From CABYIR01 sp038103905 (GTDB lineage Bacteria > Pseudomonadota > Alphaproteobacteria > Pelagibacterales > AG-422-B15), in assembly GCA_038103905.1 (NCBI GenBank), contig JAYNZW010000021.1:1-10634 (forward strand): a stretch of 10,634 nucleotides of DNA, in the 5' to 3' direction. Positions 1 to 6,326 of this stretch are shown in pieces (the first letter of the stretch is position 1; each line of letters starts with the position of its first letter). A model generated the notes under the pieces. That model did no database searches, had not been told where the DNA came from, and was given only the letters and a program-made list of their open reading frames with translations. A program made the translations under genes and the position numbers.

Positions 1-65
1 ATTTGTTGATTTTGCTGTTTTATTTCTGATACAGTCTCTTAAATCACTAATAAAATTAATCAATT

Positions 66-1151
66 ATGTCCGAAGTTAAGCAAGATTTTGTTAAATTTGA
101 ACAAGTTGATAAGAGTTATGATGGAGAAGTCCTCGTTGTCAAAGGACTCGATCTTGATATAGCTCAGGGAGAATTCTTAACTCTCCTTGGCCCATCAGGG
201 TCTGGTAAAACTACAACATTAATGATGCTAGCAGGTTTTGAGACGCCTACTAACGGAGAAATATACTTAGATGGAAATCCAATTTCGAATATTCCTCCAC
301 ATAAAAGAGGAATTGGTATGGTCTTTCAAAATTATGCTTTATTCCCACATCTTTCAGTTTATGAAAACTTGGCCTTCCCTCTTAAAGTTAGAAAAACACC
401 TAAAGAAGTTATTGATGAAAAAATAAATAAAACTCTTGCTATGGTTTCACTATCTGATTTTGGTAATCGTATGCCCGCACAACTTTCAGGTGGTCAACAA
501 CAAAGAGTTGCCGTTGCAAGATCTCTTGTTTTTGATCCTCAACTTGTTCTTATGGATGAACCTCTTGGCGCTTTAGATAAAAATTTAAGAGAAAGTATGC
601 AATATGAGTTGAAGCATATTCATGAAAGCTTGGGCGTTACAGTTGTATATGTTACTCATGATCAAAGTGAAGCTCTAACAATGTCAAACCGTATTGCTGT
701 ATTCAATGATGGTTATATTCAACAATTATCAAATCCTAATGAACTATATGAAACACCTGTAAATTCATTTGTTGCGGAGTTTATTGGAGAAAATAATACT
801 ATCACTGGAACGGTAAAAGAAATTTCTGGAAATCATGCAAAAGTAGAAACAGACACAGGTGAGACTGTCATAGCAAATCCAATAGCAGTATCCTCTGTTG
901 GAGAAAAAACAAAAATGTCTCTTCGTCCTGAGAGAGTTTCAATAAATCCGTCTGATGCGGAAAACAGATTTGAAGCAACTGTTAAAGAGATTATTTATCA
1001 CGGTGATCATACAAGAGTCCGAGTAAATATACTAAATGATGATCAATTTATCCTAAAAATCCCTAATTCTAGTGATGAAATAAAGCTAAATGTTGAAGAC
1101 AAGGTTCAATTAGGCTGGACTGGACAAGATTGTAGAGCTTTAGACTTTTAG
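66..1151 (+). CDS. potA: ABC transporter ATP-binding protein, spermidine/putrescine type (PotA-like)
   Basis: Cytoplasmic ATPase that powers import through the PotB/PotC-type permeases encoded just downstream. All nucleotide-binding motifs are visible: Walker A GPSGSGKTT (residues 42-50), Q-loop VFQNYALFPH, signature LSGGQQQR, Walker B LVLMDEPLGALD and the H-loop histidine in VTHDQSEA. The region after about residue 240 (FIGENNTITGTV onward) is the TOBE-type regulatory domain usual in PotA/MalK-like subunits. The 361-residue length is normal for the family. The ATG at 66 has no clear Shine-Dalgarno sequence in front of it (AT-rich TAATCAATT), so initiation may be leaderless or weak. A 105-nt gap separates it from potD, which has its own candidate promoter. 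Family assignment is firm; the polyamine substrate is inferred from similarity and operon layout. Confidence 0.95.
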   Translation: MSEVKQDFVKFEQVDKSYDGEVLVVKGLDLDIAQGEFLTLLGPSGSGKTTTLMMLAGFETPTNGEIYLDGNPISNIPPHKRGIGMVFQNYALFPHLSVYENLAFPLKVRKTPKEVIDEKINKTLAMVSLSDFGNRMPAQLSGGQQQRVAVARSLVFDPQLVLMDEPLGALDKNLRESMQYELKHIHESLGVTVVYVTHDQSEALTMSNRIAVFNDGYIQQLSNPNELYETPVNSFVAEFIGENNTITGTVKEISGNHAKVETDTGETVIANPIAVSSVGEKTKMSLRPERVSINPSDAENRFEATVKEIIYHGDHTRVRVNILNDDQFILKIPNSSDEIKLNVEDKVQLGWTGQDCRALDF

Positions 1152-1197
1152 TAATTGATATTTTTACATTTTTTTTGAAAAAATTATTAATTTATGG

Positions 1198-1226
1198 TTG
1201 CAATATTCTTCCATACGTTCTGTAAT
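1198..1226 (+). promoter_or_regulatory. Candidate sigma70-type promoter for potD
   Basis: A -35 element TTGCAA (1198-1203, 4 of 6 consensus bases) and a -10 element TGTAAT (1221-1226, 5 of 6) lie 17 bp apart. Transcription would start near 1233 and give a leader of about 24 nt before the potD ATG. The site lies in the 105-nt potA-potD gap, where a booster promoter for the binding protein would be expected. AT-rich sequence makes chance matches common, so this is a candidate only. Confidence 0.45.
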
Positions 1227-1240
1227 ATCGGCTTAATAAA

Positions 1241-1246
1241 AAGGAG
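1241..1246 (+). promoter_or_regulatory. Ribosome binding site that sets the potD start
   Basis: AAGGAG is a strong Shine-Dalgarno match 10 nt before the ATG at 1257. It supports starting potD at 1257 rather than at the in-frame upstream ATG at 1194, which would add 21 residues in front of an otherwise perfect signal peptide. Confidence 0.8.
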
Positions 1247-1256
1247 AAGCTTAATA

Positions 1257-2372
1257 ATGTTAAAATTAACTAAAATAATATCATTGGCAGCTGTATTCCT
1301 AGCTCCGTCTCTTGCGACAGCAGCAGAAGTAAATGTTGTGTCATGGGGTGGTGCTTATACAGAGAGTCAAAAATTAGGTTACGGGGATCCCTACCAAGAA
1401 AAGTCTGGGGTTCAAGTAAACTGGATCGATTATTCTGGTGGACTTGGTGAAATTAAAGCACAAGTTGAGTCAGGAGCGATCACATGGGACATCATAGATG
1501 TTTATGCACGTGATACTATCATCGGTTGTGACGAAGGATTATTTGTTGAATTTGATTTCGACAATGACTTCCCAGCAGGTGTAAACGGTATGCCAGCAAG
1601 CGAAGATTTCTTTGCTCCAATGCCTAGTAAATGTGCTGTAGGAAACATCCTTTACTCATGGAACTATGCATACAACACTGACGCATATCAGTGGAATGCC
1701 CCATCTACAATTGCTGATTTTTTTGACGCGGACAAATATAAAGGTGTTAGATCACTTTATGCTAACGCAATGTCAAACTTAGAAATTGCTCTAGTAGCTG
1801 ACGGCGTAGCTGCTGCTGACGTTTACGATTACATGGAAGAAAATGGAATTGATAGAGCTCTAGATAAAATTACAGAGCTTTGTGAGCACCCTGATGGTGG
1901 TTGCATTTTCTGGTCAGCTGGTGCACAGCCACCTGAGCAACTTGTTTCAGGTGAAGCAACAATGGCAACTGGTTGGAACGGCCGTCACTTTAACGCTATC
2001 GTTAATGAAGGCTCTCCAATGAAGATGGTATGGGACGGTCAAATCTTGGACTATGAGTACTTTGTACTTGTAAAAGGTGGACCTAACCAAGAAGAAGCTA
2101 TGAAAGCTCTTCAGTACTTTACAAGTTCTGAGGGTCTAGCTGGAAGTGCAAAGCATATTGCTTACGCACCTTTCCGTATTTCATCGCTTGATATCATCAA
2201 TGCTGATGAGCCATGGTTCGAATCTCCACAAGCTGGAAAAGTTAGAATTATGCCTCACATGCCTACTGCGCCTGCGAATACTCAGAATTATATCCTTATG
2301 AACCCAGAGTTCTATGCGGATAATAACACTGAAATCAATGATGCGTGGGAAGCTTGGAAAGCTAACCTTTAA
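1257..2372 (+). CDS. potD: Periplasmic substrate-binding protein of a polyamine-type ABC importer (PotD-like)
   Basis: Solute-binding protein that captures substrate in the periplasm and hands it to the PotB/PotC-type permease. From the ATG at 1257 it has 371 residues. It starts with a classical Sec signal peptide: Lys-containing n-region, hydrophobic SLAAVFLAPSL core, and a signal peptidase I site around ATA-AEV (residues 20-24). The mature start VNVVSWGGAYTES is typical of PotD and iron(III)-like family 1/8 binding proteins. Four cysteines in the mature protein (in IIGCDEG, PSKCAVG, ITELCEH and GGCIFW) could form one or two disulfides. Codons are GC-richer than in neighbouring genes (many AAC, GAC, TAC), as expected of an abundantly made protein. 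It has its own candidate promoter, a strong ribosome binding site and a terminator right after the stop. Spermidine/putrescine is the likeliest ligand class, but family sequence alone does not fix it. Confidence 0.92.
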   Translation: MLKLTKIISLAAVFLAPSLATAAEVNVVSWGGAYTESQKLGYGDPYQEKSGVQVNWIDYSGGLGEIKAQVESGAITWDIIDVYARDTIIGCDEGLFVEFDFDNDFPAGVNGMPASEDFFAPMPSKCAVGNILYSWNYAYNTDAYQWNAPSTIADFFDADKYKGVRSLYANAMSNLEIALVADGVAAADVYDYMEENGIDRALDKITELCEHPDGGCIFWSAGAQPPEQLVSGEATMATGWNGRHFNAIVNEGSPMKMVWDGQILDYEYFVLVKGGPNQEEAMKALQYFTSSEGLAGSAKHIAYAPFRISSLDIINADEPWFESPQAGKVRIMPHMPTAPANTQNYILMNPEFYADNNTEINDAWEAWKANL

Positions 2373-2381
2373 GTCTAATCC

Positions 2382-2427
2382 TTTCTTGGGCAGCCTCATT
2401 GAGGCTGCCTAGGAAATTTTAAATTTT
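2382..2427 (+). terminator. Intrinsic terminator / mRNA 3' stabiliser after potD
   Basis: A perfect 9-bp GC-rich stem GGCAGCCTC/GAGGCTGCC (2389-2397 with 2401-2409) closes a 3-nt ATT loop. The helix extends outward through 2382-2388 paired with 2410-2416, including two G-U pairs, to 16 bp in total. A T-rich run (TTTTAAATTTTTTT) follows. It begins 9 nt after the potD stop and precedes potB by about 40 nt. Partial termination here would give much more potD than permease mRNA, a common arrangement for binding proteins; it may also protect the potD 3' end. Confidence 0.88.
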
Positions 2428-2465
2428 TTTCTTTTATTTTTTATCAAATTTCTTAGTCTATTCCT

Positions 2466-3713
2466 GTGTCAGAAGCTATCAGAACATCGGACGGAGAGCT
2501 GTTATCCGTTAAACTAAGAAAAGTTGAGTCTCGAAGAAGAACCACTGCTTTTTTATTGGTGGCGCCTTTATTACTATTTATTCTGATTGCTTATATTTTT
2601 CCTATTTTTCAAATGATGATCAGAAGTGTTGATAACACTGAAATGAATTCATTACTGACAAAAACAGCTATTGCTGTTGAAAAATGGGATGGAAAAGATC
2701 TTCCTCCTGAGGAAGTAACTTCTACATTTTATTATGAGCTAAAAGATTTAATTGCCGAAAAAAAACATGGAAAGGTTGCTACTCGTCTTAATTATGAAAA
2801 AGGTGGTTTTACAAGTTTAATTAAAAAGACTGCTCGAAAATTAGATAAGTTTGATGAAAAAGAAAACTTTCTTGAGCAATTTATTGATGTTCATAAAAGG
2901 TGGGCAGATGTTGAATATTGGCTTGCTCTTAAAAGAGGCACACAGGCTTATCATGGAAGAAAATATTTAACCACTTTCGATTTTGAACAAAATTTTGATG
3001 GATCTATTGAACGAATACCTGAAAAGAAAAGAATTAATGTTACCTTATGGCTAAGAACAATTTTTGTAGCGGTTGGGGTTACTCTTTGCTGCTTTATATT
3101 GGCTTATCCAATAGCTCATTTGCTAGCTGCCCTCCCAACACGTTATGCAAATTTATTAATGATATGTGTCCTACTTCCGTTTTGGACATCCTTGCTCGTG
3201 CGAACATCGAGTTGGATGGTTTTACTACAAACCCAAGGAGTTCTAAATGACATTCTTGTTTCTATTGGAATAGTTGCGGATGATAATCGCTTGGAACTAA
3301 TGTATAATATGACTGGTACTTTTATTGCCATGACTCAAATCTTATTACCATTTATGGTTTTACCTCTTTATAGTGTAATGAAAACTATTCAGCCAAGTTT
3401 AATGCGCGCTGCGGTTTCAATGGGCTCTACTCCATTTAATGCGTTTCGAAAAATATATTTCCCTCTTACTTATCCAGGCATCAGTGCTGGTTCGATTTTA
3501 GTGTTTGTATTAGCAATTGGATATTATATTACGCCAGCTCTTGTTGGAGGATCCAAAGGTGTTCTTATCAGTAACCGTATAGCTTATCATATGCAAAAAT
3601 CTCTAGATTGGGGTCTCGCAACTGCAATGGCAGCTGTACTTTTAATTGCAGTTTTAATTGTCTATTGGCTCTACAATAGAATTGTCGGCATTGATAATAT
3701 GAGGTTAGGATAA
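2466..3713 (+). CDS. potB: ABC transporter inner-membrane permease, PotB-like, with long insert after TM1
   Basis: First of two permease subunits that form the import channel. Start is GTG at 2466: an in-frame TAG at 2454-2456 excludes anything further upstream, and the next plausible starts fall inside TM1. No good Shine-Dalgarno is visible. TM1 covers about residues 27-49. A hydrophilic, Lys/Glu-rich stretch of about 140 residues (50-190) follows, then a standard five-helix BPD_transp_1 core. The EAA loop that docks on the ATPase is SMGSTPFNAFRKIYFPLTYPGI-like, around residue 318-340. Total length is 415 residues against about 280-290 for Escherichia coli PotB, the excess being this insert. 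The insert should face the periplasm, where it could contact the binding protein. Its stop overlaps the potC start by 1 nt (TAATG), indicating translational coupling. Permease identity is firm; substrate is inferred. Confidence 0.93.
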   Translation: MSEAIRTSDGELLSVKLRKVESRRRTTAFLLVAPLLLFILIAYIFPIFQMMIRSVDNTEMNSLLTKTAIAVEKWDGKDLPPEEVTSTFYYELKDLIAEKKHGKVATRLNYEKGGFTSLIKKTARKLDKFDEKENFLEQFIDVHKRWADVEYWLALKRGTQAYHGRKYLTTFDFEQNFDGSIERIPEKKRINVTLWLRTIFVAVGVTLCCFILAYPIAHLLAALPTRYANLLMICVLLPFWTSLLVRTSSWMVLLQTQGVLNDILVSIGIVADDNRLELMYNMTGTFIAMTQILLPFMVLPLYSVMKTIQPSLMRAAVSMGSTPFNAFRKIYFPLTYPGISAGSILVFVLAIGYYITPALVGGSKGVLISNRIAYHMQKSLDWGLATAMAAVLLIAVLIVYWLYNRIVGIDNMRLG

Positions 3714-4576
3714 TGGCTTTACCAAAATATACGGAAATGCGTTATCGCCTGTGGCATTATAGCTATCTCATTATTTGCACTTCAATATTTATTTTTTTAA
3801 TAGCTCCGCTATTTGTAATTATCCCACTTTCATTCAACGCTGAGCAGTATATTCATTTCTCGAAAGGAATGATTGCACTCGATCCTGATGCATTTTCATT
3901 GCGCTGGTATGAAGATATGGTCTATGGAACCAAAAACCCTTGGGGAATAGCAGTTAGAAATAGTTTCTATTATGCTTTCTTCTCAACTATTGGAGCTACA
4001 ACACTTGGAACAATTGCCGCTCTCGGATTAAGTAGCCGCTATATGCCATATAAACAGTTGATCATGAGTGTTTTAATATCTCCAATGATAATTCCTTTGA
4101 TTATTTCGGGATCAGCAATTTTCTTTTCACTTGCTAAAGTTGGATTAGCAGCGACATTTCCAGGCATAATCATTGCACATATTATTTTAGGAACACCTTT
4201 TGTAGTTATAACAGTCACGGCCACCCTTAGTGGATTTGATGATAGCATTACCCGTGCCGCATCAAGTTTAGGAAGTCCTCCAACAAATACTTTTTTTAAA
4301 ATTACTTTACCTCTTATTCTTCCTGGAATTATTTCTGGAGCTTTATTTGCATTCGTAACATCCTTTGATGAAATTGTTGTTATTTTATTTGTAGCAGGTG
4401 GAGAAAGATCATTGACAACTATTCCACTTCAAATGTGGACTGGTTTAAGAGAGCAATTGAGTCCTACAATCATGGCTGTTGCAACATGCTTAATTGTTAT
4501 GTCAACTTTTTTACTCATAGTTACTGAGCTATTAAGACGTAGAACAGAGAGAATACGTGGAATTACTCCAAGATGA
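3713..4576 (+). CDS. potC: ABC transporter inner-membrane permease, PotC-like
   Basis: Second permease subunit, 287 residues, the usual PotC length. About six hydrophobic helices are visible: TM1 near residues 16-38 (LIICTSIFIFLIAPLFVIIPLSF), then helices around 85-107, 118-140, 150-170, 205-228 and 250-272. The EAA loop SSLGSPPTNTFFKITLPLILPG lies near residues 182-204 and contacts the PotA-like ATPase. The ATG overlaps the potB TAA by one base, with AGG in the preceding AGGTTAGGATA as a likely ribosome binding site, so the pair is co-translated. Its TGA is the only TGA stop among the genes here, which shows TGA is read as stop. It ends the transporter cluster; only a weak hairpin follows it. 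Confidence 0.93.
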   Translation: MALPKYTEMRYRLWHYSYLIICTSIFIFLIAPLFVIIPLSFNAEQYIHFSKGMIALDPDAFSLRWYEDMVYGTKNPWGIAVRNSFYYAFFSTIGATTLGTIAALGLSSRYMPYKQLIMSVLISPMIIPLIISGSAIFFSLAKVGLAATFPGIIIAHIILGTPFVVITVTATLSGFDDSITRAASSLGSPPTNTFFKITLPLILPGIISGALFAFVTSFDEIVVILFVAGGERSLTTIPLQMWTGLREQLSPTIMAVATCLIVMSTFLLIVTELLRRRTERIRGITPR

Positions 4577-4645
4577 TTTCGATGCTCGTAATTGAAAGAG
4601 CGCATTTATATTTATCTCAATACAAACATTTCTAAAAAATTTAAA

Positions 4646-4719
4646 TGGTGCCCCTAGCTGGTTACGCTCCAGCGGCTGATCATTACCAATGACCTGCTTT
4701 ACTATTAAGCGATAGGGGC
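4646..4719 (-). tRNA. tRNA-Thr(GGU)-like RNA with atypical D- and T-loops
   Basis: Read on the - strand, the 74 nt fold as a complete cloverleaf. The acceptor is GCCCCUA/UAGGGGC (7 of 7 pairs), followed by A73 and an encoded CCA. The D stem GCUU/AAGC (4 of 4) closes loop AAUAGUA. The anticodon stem GGUCA/UGAUC (5 of 5, one G-U) closes loop UUGGUAA, with anticodon GGU (positions 4687-4685). The variable loop is AGCC, and the T stem GCUGG/CCAGC (5 of 5) closes loop AGCGUAA. U8, A14, A21, U33 and A37 are present. The anticodon loop equals that of E. coli tRNA-Thr(GGU) as I recall it, and G1-C72, C2-G71, G35 and U36 match its identity set. Missing are the G18G19 pair in the D-loop and T54, T55 and A58 in the T-loop, so the normal elbow cannot form. 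It may be a decaying tRNA copy or a tRNA-like RNA with another job. The + strand reading is worse: it makes an A-C mismatch and has no CCA. Confidence 0.65.
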
Positions 4720-4803
4720 ATTAATTTAAATTTAAGATAATTTATTAAATTGAGTATAGAAATAAAAACTTTTACCTATTAAGATTATTTATAATATTTT
4801 TTT

Positions 4804-4809
4804 AAGGAG
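4804..4809 (+). promoter_or_regulatory. Strong ribosome binding site of the aldehyde dehydrogenase
   Basis: AAGGAG lies 5 nt before the ATG at 4815. It fixes the start and suggests efficient translation, in contrast to potA and potB, which have no clear site. Confidence 0.8.
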
Positions 4810-4814
4810 AAGAA

Positions 4815-6320
4815 ATGTCTTTGATCGATAGTTTTAATGAAGTCAGTTCAAAAATTTTCGTAAATGGAAGCTTTAGTGAAAGCAAATCAACAAATTCAAT
4901 CGATGTTATTGATCCAGCAACAGAAGATCGATTAGGTCAAATCCCAGAAACAACCCAAGCAGAAATGGAAGATGTTATTACATCTGCTAATAAAGCTCAA
5001 AAAATTTGGAATGCAAAATCAGCTTTAGATCGAAGTCATGTTCTTCACGAAGTAGCAAATAAAATTGCGGAAATGGGACCACTATTTGCTGAAGCGCTCA
5101 CACGTGAAATGGGTAAGCCATATAAAGAATCAATGGATGAGGTTCATTGGAGTGTACATAATATAAGATACTACGCAGAAATGGGTCGTGGTGAAACTGG
5201 TAAAGTTATTGGCTCAGCAGTTGAAGGTCAATTTCATTATACCTTAAAGCAGCCCCTTGGAACTTGTGTTTTAATATTGCCTTTTAATTATCCTATGGTT
5301 CTTCTAGCTTGGGAAGCTAGTGCAGCTCTTGCAGCTGGTAACTCTGTAATAATTAAACCATCACAATATACTTCTTTAACAACTTTATTATTTGCAAAAG
5401 CTTTTTCTGCTTTACCTGAAGGTCTATTTCAAGTTGTTACAGGGGAAGCTCCTGCGGGTAAGTTTTTAGTTGAACATCCAGATACTCATATGATTGCATT
5501 CACTGGAAGTGTTCCTGTTGGAGTGGGAATTGCTAGCAAATGTGGAGAGTTGATGAAACGATCTTTGATTGAGAACTCAGGCAATGATCCATTTATTATT
5601 ATGCCATCAGCTCCGATGGATATAACAGCTCGAGCAGCAGCTTTTTCTGCATATATGAATTGTGGACAAATTTGTGTATCAGCTGAACGATTTTTTGTTC
5701 ATGAAAAAATACATGATGAATTTGTCGATAAGTTAGTTGAAGAAACGAAAAAAATAAGAGTTGGAAATGGTCTTGATAAGGTTGATATGGGGCCAATTGT
5801 TTCTGAAAAAGAAAGAGATCGATACGAAAAAGTTCTAAACACAGCGCTTAGCGAAGGAGCAGAAGCAGTTACTGGTGGTGAACGTTTGAGTGAATTTAAT
5901 AAAGGATGGTTTGTTGCTCCTACGGTTCTTACAAATTGCAATGATGAAATGAGTATATTCAACAATGAGAGTTTTGGACCTGTTGCTCCTATTTGTAAGG
6001 TTTCAAGTTTTGAGGAGGCAATGCAAAAATCAAATAATTCTAAGTATGGACTTGGCGCAAACATTTATACAAGTGATTTATCTGAGGGCATCCGTGCTGC
6101 TGAACAATTTGAAGCTGGTATGGTTTGGGTCAATGCACCGTTATTGGATAATGATGCAGGACCTTTTGGTGGAACTAAATTATCAGGCATGGGCCGACAA
6201 TTAGGTGCTGAGGGACTAGAAACATTTAGAGATACAAAAACAGTTATGATTGATCCTGACTGTCAACCACAAGACTTTTGGTGGTTCCCTTATCCTGATG
6301 AAGAGATGTATAAAAAATAA
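4815..6320 (+). CDS. NAD(P)+-dependent aldehyde dehydrogenase
   Basis: Oxidises an aldehyde to the acid in the cytoplasm. At 501 residues it has the usual ALDH superfamily length. The motif LPFNYPM and IIKPSQYT (the Lys contacts the cofactor) lie in the Rossmann half, with the cofactor loop FTGSVPVG. The general-base Glu is E253, within IENSGNDP where most relatives have ELGG(N/K)DP. The catalytic Cys is C287 in GQICVSAER, 34 residues later, the same distance as E268-C302 in reference enzymes. A second Cys sits four residues before it (C283). The conserved ESFGPVAPI motif is also present. Placement next to a polyamine-type importer suggests a role on an aminoaldehyde or succinate semialdehyde from putrescine breakdown, but no amine oxidase or transaminase is in the window, so the substrate is inference. 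The glycoside hydrolase starts 6 nt downstream, so the two are almost surely co-transcribed. Confidence 0.93.
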   Translation: MSLIDSFNEVSSKIFVNGSFSESKSTNSIDVIDPATEDRLGQIPETTQAEMEDVITSANKAQKIWNAKSALDRSHVLHEVANKIAEMGPLFAEALTREMGKPYKESMDEVHWSVHNIRYYAEMGRGETGKVIGSAVEGQFHYTLKQPLGTCVLILPFNYPMVLLAWEASAALAAGNSVIIKPSQYTSLTTLLFAKAFSALPEGLFQVVTGEAPAGKFLVEHPDTHMIAFTGSVPVGVGIASKCGELMKRSLIENSGNDPFIIMPSAPMDITARAAAFSAYMNCGQICVSAERFFVHEKIHDEFVDKLVEETKKIRVGNGLDKVDMGPIVSEKERDRYEKVLNTALSEGAEAVTGGERLSEFNKGWFVAPTVLTNCNDEMSIFNNESFGPVAPICKVSSFEEAMQKSNNSKYGLGANIYTSDLSEGIRAAEQFEAGMVWVNAPLLDNDAGPFGGTKLSGMGRQLGAEGLETFRDTKTVMIDPDCQPQDFWWFPYPDEEMYKK

Positions 6321-6326
6321 GCCTTT

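Larger units (their letters stand above)
4577..4814. other. Intergenic region potC-aldehyde dehydrogenase
   Basis: This 238-nt gap has no open reading frame worth calling. It holds the - strand tRNA-Thr-like element (4646-4719) and the dehydrogenase leader. The tRNA-like element is flanked by AATTTAAAT on both sides (4638-4646 and 4723-4731). Just after potC a short imperfect hairpin (TGCTC...GAGCGCA, about 4581-4606) without a U tract is too weak to call a terminator. A TATAAT at 4790-4795 lacks a convincing -35 partner at the right spacing. Confidence 0.6.

Noticed and set aside
1194..1256. Upstream ATG extending potD by 21 residues
   Set aside because: The extension lacks a ribosome binding site and would bury the signal peptide; AAGGAG at 1241-1246 points to the ATG at 1257.
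2181..2399. 72-codon - strand frame over the end of potD and its terminator
   Set aside because: It begins inside the terminator hairpin and runs antisense to conserved potD sequence; no recognisable protein.
4581..4606. Intrinsic terminator after potC
   Set aside because: The hairpin needs a bulge and has few GC pairs, and no proper U tract follows.
4577..4645. Phage or island attachment site at the tRNA-like 3' end
   Set aside because: No second copy of the tRNA 3' end and no integrase are visible in the window; the adjacent genes are ordinary transporter genes.
4650..4719. + strand tRNA with anticodon ACC (Gly)
   Set aside because: This strand has an A-C mismatch in the anticodon stem, no 3' CCA, and no improvement of the D- or T-loops; the - strand reading is better on every point.
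5699..6064. 121-codon open frame on the - strand inside the aldehyde dehydrogenase
   Set aside because: It lies wholly within a well-supported ALDH gene, has no family resemblance and no ribosome binding site, and is a chance shadow frame.
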